Assembly (NCBI GenBank): GCA_038253325.1 | Contig: JBBSHE010000010.1 | Span: 1 to 64,000 of the forward strand | DNA: 64,000 nucleotides | Direction of reading: 5' to 3' | Source: JBBSHE01 sp038253325 | GTDB lineage: Bacteria; Actinomycetota; Actinomycetes; Propionibacteriales; Nocardioidaceae | Shown: piece after piece, positions 27,233 to 36,402 of the stretch | Layout of the letters: each line of letters begins with the position of its first letter | How positions within the stretch are numbered: the first letter of the stretch is position 1 | Made by a program: the position numbers and the translations under genes | The notes under the pieces: model-generated | Told to the model about the DNA's origin: nothing | The model's input: the letters and a program-made list of their open reading frames with translations, nothing else | Database searches by the model: none

Positions 27233-28365
27233 CATCCTCAGCGGCATCGCCGCTCCTGGAGGCCCGTGGCGTGAAGAAGCACTTCCCGATTCGCCGGGGG
27301 TTTCTGCAACGCACGGTCGGTCTTGTTCGTGCTGTCGACGGCGTGGACATCGAGGTGATGCCGGGCGAGACACTCGGGCTCGTCGGCGAGTCCGGCTGTG
27401 GGAAGTCGACGCTCGGCCGGACGCTGGTACGCCTCCACGAGCCGACCGAGGGAGAGATCCACTTCGATGGTCGCGACATCGGCCGCACCCGCGGCGCCGA
27501 GCTCAAGGCGCTGCGTCGCGACGTGCAGATCATCTTCCAGGATCCGGTCGGCTCGTTGAACCCACGGATGACCGTTCGTCGCATCGTCGGCGACGGCCTT
27601 GCCATTCACGGGCTCGCCTCGGGCCGAGAGCGCGAGACGGCGGTACGCCAGATGCTCGAACGCGTCGGGTTGCGCGCCGACGTCATGGATCGCTACCCCC
27701 ACGAGTTCTCGGGCGGCCAGCGGCAGCGGATCGGGATTGCGCGCGCACTCGTCCTCTCCCCGCGGCTGCTGGTCGCGGACGAGCCAGTGTCGGCGCTGGA
27801 CGTCTCGATCCAGTCGCAGGTCCTCAACCTGCTGGTATCGCTGAAGCGGGAGCTGGACCTGACGTACGTCTTCATCGCCCACAACCTGGCGGTGGTCGGT
27901 TACATCTCGGACCGGGTCGCGGTCATGTACCTCGGCAAACTGGTCGAGGTCGCACCTACCCGCGGCTTGTTCGACCGACCCTTACATCCTTACACGATGG
28001 CACTGCTCTCCGCCGTTCCTCAGCCGGTGCCTGGGCAGAGGGGACGACGCATCGTGCTACGCGGCGACGTACCCAGTCCGATCGATCCGCCGTCCGGCTG
28101 CCGATTCCGCACCCGCTGCCCGCTGGCACAAGAGATCTGCGCCGAGGTGGAGCCGCCACTGGTAGAGAACGCACCCGGACATCAGGTGGCTTGTCACTTC
28201 GCCGGAACGCCACTCGAGACGGCACAGAATCCGGTCAGCGGACAGAACCCGGCGGAACCAGTCATCGGCGTACACAACCCGGTGGACACGTCGGCGTTCG
28301 AAAGCGCTCAGATTCAGCGCTTGACTGGAAGCGGCATCCTCCGGAGGCCGCGTCCGCGTGCTTAA
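27229..28365 (+). CDS. ABC transporter ATP-binding protein (DppF/OppF-like)
   Basis: A 378-residue second ATPase with Walker A GESGCGKS near residue 60, PVGSLNPRM, the signature FSGGQRQR, Walker B LLVADEPVS and a cysteine-containing C-terminal domain (CRFRTRCPLAQEIC). The GTG start is in a GTGA overlap with the previous stop and has GGAGGTGA upstream. The last ~55 residues, after the HPY-type domain, are a variable extension rich in Asn-Pro-Val and Ser that is not usual for the family. It completes the importer; a stable hairpin follows 10 nt after the stop. Confidence 0.95.
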   Translation: MTSSAASPLLEARGVKKHFPIRRGFLQRTVGLVRAVDGVDIEVMPGETLGLVGESGCGKSTLGRTLVRLHEPTEGEIHFDGRDIGRTRGAELKALRRDVQIIFQDPVGSLNPRMTVRRIVGDGLAIHGLASGRERETAVRQMLERVGLRADVMDRYPHEFSGGQRQRIGIARALVLSPRLLVADEPVSALDVSIQSQVLNLLVSLKRELDLTYVFIAHNLAVVGYISDRVAVMYLGKLVEVAPTRGLFDRPLHPYTMALLSAVPQPVPGQRGRRIVLRGDVPSPIDPPSGCRFRTRCPLAQEICAEVEPPLVENAPGHQVACHFAGTPLETAQNPVSGQNPAEPVIGVHNPVDTSAFESAQIQRLTGSGILRRPRPRA

Positions 28366-28374
28366 GGCTCCGCA

Positions 28375-28409
28375 GCGGACTACGGCTGACGAATCGAGCC
28401 GTATGCCGC
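28375..28409 (+). terminator. hairpin after the ABC importer operon
   Basis: GCGG-AC-TACGGCT, a 9-nt loop, then AGCCGTA-TG-CCGC: a 7-bp stem (28381-28387 with 28397-28403) extended by four more pairs across a 2x2 internal loop. It begins 10 nt after the last importer gene. There is no U-run, which is common for actinobacterial terminators, so the assignment is moderate. Confidence 0.4.
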
Positions 28410-28548
28410 TCAGCTCTTCAGCCGTTGTTTCCTCTGGCGTACGTCTGGGCCGAGCACGGTCATTCGGTCGGGCAGGAGTCGTCGCGGTGTGGCGGCATGT
28501 GTATCACCGTCCGCGCGGCGTCGGCGAGGTTTGGATGCCACGAGCTTG

Positions 28549-28944
28549 CTATTTGTCCACGGCGGGCGTTTGGGTGCTGAGACCGATCAGGCGCCCGTCG
28601 GGTGCGGTGAACGACGCCCACCACCCCATGTCCCCGCCGACTTCCTGTCGTGGCGTTCGGGTCTTTCCGCCGTTGGCCTCGACGGTACGCAGCACGCCTT
28701 CGAGGTCGGCGACGTAGACATAGATCCGAATTCCTTCCTGGACAGGCGTATCGGATTCCTCGAAGAGTCCGCCGATCATGTCCGAGCCGTTGAAGATGCC
28801 GACGTACGCCTCGGCGAACGGCTGGTACGTCCAGCCGAGGACGGCGGTGTAGAACGTCTTTGCCTCCTCCAGGTCGGTGGCGGGGATCTCCCACCACGTG
28901 ACCGTGTTGAAGCGCGAATCCTCGGTCGTCGTCTGCTCACTCAT
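28549..28944 (-). CDS. VOC (glyoxalase/bleomycin-resistance fold) family protein
   Basis: A 131-residue vicinal-oxygen-chelate protein with one betaalphabetabetabeta pair of modules: FNTVTWWEIPATDLEEAKTFY at the N-terminus and GWWASFTAPDGRLIGLST at the C-terminus. The ATG at 28944 has an AGGAGG ribosome binding site; an upstream extension to 29016 is not needed. Proteins of this small single-domain type bind or modify small molecules; no specific function can be given. It is transcribed alone, away from the sigma-factor gene. Confidence 0.88.
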   Translation of the reverse strand: MSEQTTTEDSRFNTVTWWEIPATDLEEAKTFYTAVLGWTYQPFAEAYVGIFNGSDMIGGLFEESDTPVQEGIRIYVYVADLEGVLRTVEANGGKTRTPRQEVGGDMGWWASFTAPDGRLIGLSTQTPAVDK

Positions 28945-29536
28945 GATGCGGCCTCCTGCGGTCGTTGGACGATTCGATCTACCTCTACGACGCAGCCTGC
29001 CGTACGTTATCGACAAGCTCGGGCGCAGAACGCGAGGACTCGTGCATCTTGCCCCGGGCGACGACCAACCGGAGCGGGGTCGTTCACCAGAGGCCGGGGA
29101 TGAGCCGCTTCCGGCCGGCTGCGTAGCGCCGGTACGAGGCGCCGAGCTGCACAGTCAACGCCCGCTCTTCCACGCTGATGCGCCGCAGGATGGCTTGTTG
29201 CGTGACGGCCACGCGCACGTCGAGCTCTCGTTGGGCACCGTCTGGGCGACATTTCAGGCAGGAAGTCCAGATCGCCGCCCATCACGGAGGGTCGAAACCC
29301 GAGGCTGGAACGGCAGCCGCAGCTCCGCCGACGGGCCCGTCTCCGTACGTCGTGATGAGCGGTTGTCCGACGCGCTGGCCCACCGGCTCGCCGAGGGCAT
29401 CCTCGCACTCGTGTCCTGAGCGACGCGCGTGAGCAGGGCAGACAGGGCACATAGTCACGCCAGCGCGGATGAGCCGGTCGAGGAATAGTCTCGTCCGGGA
29501 CAACCGAACGGGGGGAGAGCGCGTCCTTGGCCCGAG
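28945..29536. other. 592-bp region without a supported gene
   Basis: This divergent region lies between the VOC gene and the SigE-family sigma gene. Open frames exist on both strands (for example plus-strand up to 29419, ending ALAHRLAEGILALVS), but they have no ribosome binding site, no recognisable domain and proline/arginine-rich composition typical of shadow frames. The plus-strand frame could be a decayed gene; I cannot identify it. The 3' end (about 29440-29530) should hold the sigma-factor promoter. Confidence 0.6.
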
Positions 29537-30097
29537 ATGACGTTGAGCTGGGACCTGGCGGCCCCACCCGCACGAGGGTTCGGGGTTGCTGACGTGCGTG
29601 CCGAGGAGCAGGAGGCGTTCGACGCGTTCGTCCGTTCTCGGCTGCCGAACCTGCTGAGGTTCGGGCGGGCGCTGACCGGGTCGGCCGATGCCGGTGCGGA
29701 CCTGGTCCAGGACGCGCTCGAACGTACCCTGCTGCACTGGAGGCGGATCGACTCGCAGTCCGATCCCGAGGGGTACGTCCGGCGCATCATGGTCAACCGC
29801 AACATCAGCATCTGGCGCAAACGGCGCCGCGAGTACCTCACCGACAAGGTCCGGCTCACCGGCCACGACGACACCCACCACGACCACGACCTGTGGCGCG
29901 CAGTCCAGACGCTACCGCCGAGGCAACGCGCGGTGATCGTCTTGCGTTACTACGAGGACATGTCCGAGGCCGACATCGCGGACACGCTCGGGTGCTCGGT
30001 CGGCACCGTCAAGTCGCAGGCGAGCAAGGCGCTCGCCAAGCTGCGCGCCGGCGTCGCAGCCGCGGACGCCCCGATCGACGAGAGGGAGGCATGGTGA
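29537..30097 (+). CDS. SigE-family ECF RNA polymerase sigma factor
   Basis: A 186-residue ECF-type sigma factor. Region 2 lies around residues 27-90 (FDAFVRSRLPNLLRFGRALTG, DLVQDALERTLLHW, RRIMVNRNISIWRKRRRE) and region 4 around 117-170 (LPPRQRAVIVLRYYEDMSEADIADTLGCSVGTVKSQASKALAKLR), with a histidine/aspartate-rich linker. The pattern is that of the actinobacterial SigE-family group. The stop overlaps the next start (ATGGTGA), so it is co-translated with a membrane protein that looks like its anti-sigma or sensor partner. Confidence 0.93.
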   Translation: MTLSWDLAAPPARGFGVADVRAEEQEAFDAFVRSRLPNLLRFGRALTGSADAGADLVQDALERTLLHWRRIDSQSDPEGYVRRIMVNRNISIWRKRRREYLTDKVRLTGHDDTHHDHDLWRAVQTLPPRQRAVIVLRYYEDMSEADIADTLGCSVGTVKSQASKALAKLRAGVAAADAPIDEREAW

Positions 30098-31326
30098 ACG
30101 ACTTCGAAGACGAGATCCGGCGGACCCTGCGGTCGGGCGCTTCGTCACCGATTGATGCGGACGATTTCCTTCAGGGCGTCCACCGCGGCGTCCGTCGGCG
30201 CCGGGCACGGCGCACGGTCGCCGTCGCGGCGGCCGCGGTGACCCTGGTCGCCACCGGCGGCGTCGTCGTCAACCAGGTGGGCGTGTTCGACACCAAGGGC
30301 GATCACGTCGACTCGGCTACCCAGCCGGAGCCCACATCCTCGACGCAGCGGACCAACGCGAACACGTTGGCCGGGATCGACATCGGCTTCTCGCCACTGT
30401 CCTTGACGGCGACCGGGACGATGCACCAGTGGGTCCTGGGTACGACCGGTTGCCCGTCGCCCGACTGCCTGTTCATCAAGAAGACGACCGACGGGGGAAG
30501 CAGCTGGAGCGACGAGCAGGTCCCCCCGGCGCCGGTCGGGACCGGGAACACGACCGCCAAGACCGTCACCCAGCTGCGTGCTCAAGGCCATGGCGGACCC
30601 AACCAGTGGGCGTACGGCGGAGCGCTGTGGTCGACCCACGACGGCGGCATCACCTGGAAACGGCCGAGCCTGCCGTCACCTGGCCAGGTGGTCGCGCTGG
30701 AAGCCTGGGGCAGCGACGTCTACGCCGGCGTCAAGGTCAGCGACAACGCGTACTACGTCGCCAGCTCTCCGACTGGTCGAGACGACTGGCAGCGGGTCAA
30801 GACGGGAACCACGTTCACCAGCATCAACTCGATCGGCGTGAGCGTCAACGGCCCCGCGATCGCCGGAGCCGATGCGAACTACGGTGCGGCGATCGCGACC
30901 CGCACCGCCGACGGGTCGTGGCAGCGGTCGAGCGGTTGCCGCGGCGGGTTGTCCGCGAAGCTGTCGGCGGCACCCGACTCACTGTGGATGCTGTGCCGAA
31001 CCGGGTCACTCGCCCAGGCGTACGTGAGCACCGACCAGGGCATTGCGTTCCGGCCAGCGCCGGGTCAGTTCGGGTGGGACGCCGAGATCGCGGCGCGTAC
31101 CCAGAACTCGGGGGTCATCGCCGGACCGGGCGCCGGCGGCGTAAGGACGCTGCACGCCAATGCCAAGCCGATGCGGATCCGGATTGCGGGGTTGCGGTTC
31201 AACCAGAGCTTCGTCTTCGCCGGTTTCACCAACCTCGAGACGGGCTACCTGATCTCGATCGACGGCGGGCTGTTCAAGACAGCCGACGGTGGCAAGACCT
31301 GGACCAGGATCAGGCTGCCGCACTGA
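30094..31326 (+). CDS. membrane protein with Asp-box (BNR-like) repeats, probable anti-sigma/sensor partner
   Basis: A 410-residue protein: a short cytoplasmic N-terminus (about 40 residues, acidic then arginine-rich), one transmembrane helix (about 41-60) and a large extracytoplasmic domain with Asp-box motifs, for example KTTDGGSSW near 130, STHDGGITW near 175 and KTADGGKTW near the C-terminus, as in sialidase or photosystem-II-stability-factor type beta-propellers. GGGAGG lies just upstream; the GTG at 30094 gives a GTGA overlap, though the ATG at 30091 is also possible. Topology and coupling to the sigma gene suggest that the short N-terminus holds the sigma factor and the propeller senses an outside signal. 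Confidence 0.82.
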   Translation: MNDFEDEIRRTLRSGASSPIDADDFLQGVHRGVRRRRARRTVAVAAAAVTLVATGGVVVNQVGVFDTKGDHVDSATQPEPTSSTQRTNANTLAGIDIGFSPLSLTATGTMHQWVLGTTGCPSPDCLFIKKTTDGGSSWSDEQVPPAPVGTGNTTAKTVTQLRAQGHGGPNQWAYGGALWSTHDGGITWKRPSLPSPGQVVALEAWGSDVYAGVKVSDNAYYVASSPTGRDDWQRVKTGTTFTSINSIGVSVNGPAIAGADANYGAAIATRTADGSWQRSSGCRGGLSAKLSAAPDSLWMLCRTGSLAQAYVSTDQGIAFRPAPGQFGWDAEIAARTQNSGVIAGPGAGGVRTLHANAKPMRIRIAGLRFNQSFVFAGFTNLETGYLISIDGGLFKTADGGKTWTRIRLPH

Positions 31327-31343
31327 AACCGTACGGTGAGTCG

Positions 31344-31550
31344 TCAGCCGACAACTGACGCGAGTGCGTCGCCGGCGATCTCGCCGGACAGGACCCGTCG
31401 GTCGAGCCGACCGCGGGCGGCAGAGTCGTCGCACATCACGATGACAATCGTGCCGAGCGCCTCGCTGTGGCCAACCCGTTCGATGACGCCGTGCCGGGTG
31501 TCGCCGGACAGCGTGAAGGAGCACGCACGACCGATCGCATACTCGCCCAT
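31344..31550 (-). CDS. small uncharacterised protein (68 residues)
   Basis: A 68-residue reading frame beginning MGEYAIGRACSF and ending DALASVVG, with a strong AAGGAGG ribosome binding site at the right distance from the ATG at 31550. It is predicted to be soluble, with two short hydrophobic beta-like stretches (HGVIERVGHSEALGTIVIVM). No family is recognised. It converges with the Asp-box protein gene (17 nt apart) and diverges from lhr. The ribosome binding site and absence of competing genes are the main reasons to call it. Confidence 0.7.
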   Translation of the reverse strand: MGEYAIGRACSFTLSGDTRHGVIERVGHSEALGTIVIVMCDDSAARGRLDRRVLSGEIAGDALASVVG

Positions 31551-31722
31551 GGCACCTCCTTCACCTCGGGTTCGCGAGCCGACTCCGTCCGGTTTGGCCC
31601 GTTCGCGCGCCAGGACGACGATGCCACCAAGGAGGGCCATCGCGCGGGATTGATTCAAACTTGAGGGCAGATTTCCGAGCGGCCGGCACGTTCGACGGTA
31701 CGACGGCGCGACGGTCGGTGGC

Positions 31723-34700
31723 ATGGGACAAGATGAGGCGGTGAGCGCGCGTCCTCGGTTGACCGACAACACGTCGGCGTTGGATGCCTTCTCTGCGCCC
31801 ACTCGGACCTGGTTCGGCGAGTCGTTCGCCAGGCCCACGCCGGCGCAGGAGGGCGCGTGGCAGGCAATCCGCGCAGGCCGCCACAGCCTCGTCGTCGCAC
31901 CAACGGGCTCGGGCAAGACGTTGGCAGCGTTCCTGTGGGCGATCGACAGCCTGCTCCAACAGCCACCGCTCGACCCGTCTCGTCGATGCCGCGTCCTGTA
32001 CGTGTCCCCGCTGAAGGCGTTGGCAGTCGACGTCGAACGCAACCTGCGCGCGCCGCTGCATGGCATTCGCCGCACCGGCGATCGGATGGGCGTCTCCGTT
32101 CGCGACCTGACCGTCGCCATCCGCAGCGGTGACACCCCGCAGTCGGACCGGCGGAAGTTCCTGACCCAGCCGCCGGACATCCTGATCACCACCCCGGAGT
32201 CGTTGTTCCTCCTGCTCACGTCCCGTTCTCGCGACTCGCTGCGCGGCGTCGAGACCGTCATCGTCGACGAGGTTCACGCCGTCGCCGGCAGCAAGCGCGG
32301 AGCCCACCTTGCGCTGTCGCTCGAACGGCTCGACCAGCTGCTCGTCCGGCCGGCCCAACGGATCGGCCTGTCGGCGACCGTACGTCCTCTGGACGTGGTC
32401 GCCCGCTTCCTTGGTGGAGCCCAGCCGGTCGAAGTGGTCGCGCCGACGGCGGAAAAGCGGTGGGATCTCGAGGTCGTCGTGCCGGTCGACGACATGACGG
32501 CACTCCCGAGCTCGGACGACGATGACGAGGCCGCCACGACGAGACCCTCGCTGTGGCCCCACGTCGAGGAGCGGATCGTCGACATGGTGCAGGAAAACCG
32601 TTCCACGATCGTGTTCGCCAACTCCCGTCGCCTGGCCGAGCGGTTGACGGCCAGACTGAACGAGATCGCCGCGGAGCGAGCGGGAGTGACCTTCGACGAG
32701 AACGGCCGCCCCGCCGAGGCGATCGCGGCCAGTGGGGTCGCGAAGGGTGCCGAGGTGGTGATAGCGCGGGCCCACCACGGCTCGGTCAGCAAGCAGCAGC
32801 GAGCACTGATCGAGGACGACCTCAAGGCCGGCCGGCTGCCCTGCGTCGTCGCCACCTCGAGCCTCGAGCTCGGCATCGACATGGGTCTGGTCGACCTCGT
32901 CGTCCAGGTGGCAGCGCCACCGTCGGTCGCCTCCGGGCTCCAGCGGGTCGGACGTGCGGGCCACCATGTCGGGGAGGTCTCGCACGGCGTCTTGTTCCCG
33001 ACTCATCGGTCTGACCTGCTTCAGACGGCCGTCGCGGTCGAGCGGATGCTGCTTGGGCAGATCGAGTCGCTCGCCGTCCCGTCGAACCCGCTGGACGTTC
33101 TGGCCCAACAGGTGGTCGCCTGCTGTGCTGCGGATGACTGGTCGGTCGACGACCTGTTCGCGGTCGTCACCCGCGCCTCGCCGTTCGCCAACCTGCCCCG
33201 CTCGGCGTACGACGCGACACTCGACCTGCTCGCCGGGCGTTACCCCTCGGACGAGTTCGCCGAGCTGCGGCCACGCATCGTCTGGGACCGGGTGACCGGC
33301 ACGATCTCCGGCCGACCCGGTGCACTCCGGCTCGCCGTGACGTCCGGTGGCACGATTCCCGACCGAGGCCTGTTCGGCGTCTTCATGGTGGGTGCTTCGT
33401 CGGGCACCGCGTCCGGCGGGCAGTCACGGGTGGGTGAGCTCGACGAGGAGATGGTCTATGAATCGCGGGTCGGCGACGTGTTCGCGTTGGGGACGACGAG
33501 CTGGCGGATCGAGGACATCACGCACGACCGGGTGCTCGTGTCGCCAGCGCCGGGAGTGCCGGGCCGCCTGCCGTTCTGGAAAGGTGACGCGATCGGACGT
33601 CCCGCGGAGCTCGGTGCCGCGCTCGGGGCATTCACCCGGGAGCTGATCGGCACCCCGGACGCCGACGCTCGGGCGCGTACGCTCGCTGCGGGCCTCGACG
33701 CGTCTGCGACGGCGAACCTGCTCGCGTTGTTGAAGGACCAGCTGGCCGACACCGGACACGTCCCTCACGACCGACAGCTCGTGATCGAGCGGGTACGCGA
33801 CGAGCTCGGCGACTGGCGGCTGATCGTGCACTCGCCGTACGGTGCCCGCGTCCACGGCCCGTGGGCGCTCGCCATCTCGGCCCGGCTGAGAGAGCGGTAC
33901 GGCGTCGACGCGCAGGCGATGGCCGCAGACGACGGGATCGTGGTCCGCATTCCCGACACCGACACCGACCCGCCCGGCGCCGAGCTGGTCATGTTCGAAG
34001 CCGACGAGATCACCGACATCGTCACGGACGAGGTCGGTGCGTCGGCGTTGTTCGCGTCCCGCTTCCGCGAATGTGCTGCCCGCGCGTTGCTGCTCCCCCG
34101 GCGCGACCCCGGGAAGCGCTCGCCGTTGTGGCAGCAGCGGCAGCGCTCCGCGGCGCTGCTGTCCGTCGCCAGCCGGTACCCGTCGTTTCCGATGGTTCTC
34201 GAGGCCGTTCGCGAGTGCCTCCAAGACGTCTACGACATGCCTGCACTGGTGGCCCTGCTCCGAGACGTCGCGTCCCGCAAGATCCGGGTCGTCGAGGTCG
34301 AGACCAAGCAACCGAGCACGTTCGCCCGATCACTCTTGTTCGGATACGTCGCGTCGTACCTGTACGAAGGCGACTCGCCGCTGGCCGAACGCAAGGCGGC
34401 CGCTCTTGCGCTCGACCCGACCATGCTCGGCGAGCTGCTCGGGCAGACCCTGCTTCGAGACCTCCTCGACCCCGACGTGGTCGACCAGACGACGGCGGAG
34501 CTACAGCGGCTCACCACCGACCGGTTGGTGCGTGACGTCGAGGGGCTCGCCGACCTGCTGCGTACGTTGGGACCACAGAGCCGGGACGACCTTGCGGCAC
34601 GTTCGGTCGTCGACGCGCCGGTCGACCGCTGGATCGGCGATCTGATCGATGCCCGCCGAGCGGTCCAGACCCCGTTGTCCGGCGACGACCTGCGGCTGGC

Positions 34701-36402
34701 CGCGATCGAGGACGTCGGCCGCCTCCGCGACGCCCTCGGTGTCCCCGTCCCGCCCGGTGTGCCGTCGGTGTTCACCGAGCCCGTGGCGGACCCGCTGGGA
34801 GATCTGGTCGGGCGATACCTCCGAACCCATGGCCCCGTCGACGCCGCCGAGGTCGCGACCCACTTCGGGTTGGGAACGGCCGTTGCGCTCGATGCGCTCC
34901 GACGGTTGGCGAGCGCGGGCCGGGCGGTCCAGGGAGAGTTCCGCCCGAACGGGCACGGGACCGAGTGGTGCGACGCCGAAGTATTGCGTCGGCTGCGACG
35001 GCGATCACTCGCCGCGGCGCGCCGGGAGGTCGAGCCCGTCGACCCAGTGGCCCTGGCGAGGTTCTTGCCGGCGTGGCAGCATGTCGGCGGGCGCCTCCGC
35101 GGCGCCGACGGCGTCCTCGCGGTCGCCGAGCAGCTCGCGGGTTACCCGGTCCCCGCGTCGATGCTGGAGTCCTGCATCCTGACCAGCCGGGTCGTCGACT
35201 ACCGGCCCGCTCTGCTCGATGAGGTCACGGCCGCCGGGGAGGTGCTCTGGGTCGGCGCGGGCGCGTTGCCCGGCAACGACGGATGGCTCGGTCTGCACCT
35301 GGCCGACACAGCCGACGTCACGATGCCGGAGCCGACCGAGATCGACCGGACCGAGCTGCACGACCAGGTGCTCGACCTGCTCGGCTCGGGGGGTGGGTTC
35401 TTCTTCCGGCAGCTGAGTGACGCCGTACAAGCGACCGACGACGCACGCCTGGCTGAGGTGATGTGGGACCTGGCCTGGGCGGGTCATCTGACCAACGACA
35501 CGATCACGGGCCTCCGTACCCGGCTCCACGGTCGCGGTGCCGCACACCGGCCACGACGGCCGGCCCCACGGGGGCGATGGGCACGGCCCGGGCGAAGGCC
35601 AGCGATGCCGTCGCGCCTCGGTCCCCCGCAGATGGCCGGCCGGTGGTCGATCACGCCAGAGCGTGATCTCGACCCAACCCGACGCGGGCACGCCAACGCC
35701 GAGATGTTGCTCGAGCGCCATGGCGTGGTGACGCGTGGTGCCGTCATGAGCGAGCGGCTCCCCGGCGGGTTCGCGGCCGCGTACCAGGTGCTCTCCGCGT
35801 TCGAGGAGGCAGGCCGGGTGCGCCGAGGGTACTTCGTCGGAGGACTCGGTGCGGCCCAGTTCGCGTCACCGGGAGCGGTCGACAGGTTGCGCACGTTCAC
35901 GCCGGACGTGGCCGCGTCACCGGACGACCGGTTGCGCACGTTCACGCCGGACGTGGCCGCGTCGCCGGACGACCGGTTGCAGCCGTTCACGCCGGAAGTG
36001 ACCGCGTCGCGGCCATCCGGCGAGGCTGGGGGTGGAGCGTGGGTGCTCGCGGCTACCGACCCGGCAAACCCATACGGCGGCGCCCTTCCGTGGCCGGCGG
36101 CCCAACCGGCCCATGGTGGCCACCGACCTGGCCGCAAGGCCGGATCGCTTGTCGTACTGGTCGACGGAGCGCTCGGCCTGTACGTCGAGCGCGGAGGGCG
36201 GACGTTGCTGACATTCGTCGACGATCCCGCCGCCATCCAACGAGCGGTCGACGCGATGGCGCTGGCGGTTCGGGACGGCGTGCTCGGGAGGCTGACGGTG
36301 CAGCGAGCGGACGGAACCCACATCCACGACTCACCGCTGTCGGCAGCGTTGGAGTCGGCCGGGTTCCGAGCGACGCCCCAAGGCCTTCGCCTCCGCAGCT
36401 GA
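31723..36402 (+). CDS. lhr: Lhr-type ATP-dependent helicase (large form)
   Basis: A 1559-residue superfamily 2 helicase. Motif I APTGSGKT is at 59-66, motif II VDEVH at 181-185, motif VI QRVGRAGHH near 408, followed by the long C-terminal region (winged helices and the Lhr-specific fold) found in the ~1500-residue Lhr of mycobacteria. Lhr is a 3'-to-5' single-strand-dependent translocase acting in DNA repair. The start could be the ATG at 31723 or the GTG at 31741. An unusual insertion near 1388-1432 holds three copies of a 15-residue unit (RLRTFTPDVAASPDD) that is not part of the core family. No nei2-type gene adjoins it. Confidence 0.95.
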   Translation: MGQDEAVSARPRLTDNTSALDAFSAPTRTWFGESFARPTPAQEGAWQAIRAGRHSLVVAPTGSGKTLAAFLWAIDSLLQQPPLDPSRRCRVLYVSPLKALAVDVERNLRAPLHGIRRTGDRMGVSVRDLTVAIRSGDTPQSDRRKFLTQPPDILITTPESLFLLLTSRSRDSLRGVETVIVDEVHAVAGSKRGAHLALSLERLDQLLVRPAQRIGLSATVRPLDVVARFLGGAQPVEVVAPTAEKRWDLEVVVPVDDMTALPSSDDDDEAATTRPSLWPHVEERIVDMVQENRSTIVFANSRRLAERLTARLNEIAAERAGVTFDENGRPAEAIAASGVAKGAEVVIARAHHGSVSKQQRALIEDDLKAGRLPCVVATSSLELGIDMGLVDLVVQVAAPPSVASGLQRVGRAGHHVGEVSHGVLFPTHRSDLLQTAVAVERMLLGQIESLAVPSNPLDVLAQQVVACCAADDWSVDDLFAVVTRASPFANLPRSAYDATLDLLAGRYPSDEFAELRPRIVWDRVTGTISGRPGALRLAVTSGGTIPDRGLFGVFMVGASSGTASGGQSRVGELDEEMVYESRVGDVFALGTTSWRIEDITHDRVLVSPAPGVPGRLPFWKGDAIGRPAELGAALGAFTRELIGTPDADARARTLAAGLDASATANLLALLKDQLADTGHVPHDRQLVIERVRDELGDWRLIVHSPYGARVHGPWALAISARLRERYGVDAQAMAADDGIVVRIPDTDTDPPGAELVMFEADEITDIVTDEVGASALFASRFRECAARALLLPRRDPGKRSPLWQQRQRSAALLSVASRYPSFPMVLEAVRECLQDVYDMPALVALLRDVASRKIRVVEVETKQPSTFARSLLFGYVASYLYEGDSPLAERKAAALALDPTMLGELLGQTLLRDLLDPDVVDQTTAELQRLTTDRLVRDVEGLADLLRTLGPQSRDDLAARSVVDAPVDRWIGDLIDARRAVQTPLSGDDLRLAAIEDVGRLRDALGVPVPPGVPSVFTEPVADPLGDLVGRYLRTHGPVDAAEVATHFGLGTAVALDALRRLASAGRAVQGEFRPNGHGTEWCDAEVLRRLRRRSLAAARREVEPVDPVALARFLPAWQHVGGRLRGADGVLAVAEQLAGYPVPASMLESCILTSRVVDYRPALLDEVTAAGEVLWVGAGALPGNDGWLGLHLADTADVTMPEPTEIDRTELHDQVLDLLGSGGGFFFRQLSDAVQATDDARLAEVMWDLAWAGHLTNDTITGLRTRLHGRGAAHRPRRPAPRGRWARPGRRPAMPSRLGPPQMAGRWSITPERDLDPTRRGHANAEMLLERHGVVTRGAVMSERLPGGFAAAYQVLSAFEEAGRVRRGYFVGGLGAAQFASPGAVDRLRTFTPDVAASPDDRLRTFTPDVAASPDDRLQPFTPEVTASRPSGEAGGGAWVLAATDPANPYGGALPWPAAQPAHGGHRPGRKAGSLVVLVDGALGLYVERGGRTLLTFVDDPAAIQRAVDAMALAVRDGVLGRLTVQRADGTHIHDSPLSAALESAGFRATPQGLRLRS
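35884..36018 (+). repeat. 45-bp tandem repeat (3 copies) inside lhr
   Basis: Three in-frame 45-bp units encode RLRTFTPDVAASPDD, the same again, and the diverged RLQPFTPEVTASRPS. The first two DNA copies differ at only a few bases, indicating recent slippage or unequal exchange. It lengthens a linker near the helicase C-terminus. Confidence 0.85.

Noticed and set aside
29007..29573. 188-residue minus-strand frame between the VOC and sigma genes
   Set aside because: No ribosome binding site, overlaps the sigma gene start, and arginine/proline-rich translation.
31561..33108. 515-residue minus-strand open frame opposite lhr
   Set aside because: Antisense shadow of the helicase; no domain and no ribosome binding site.
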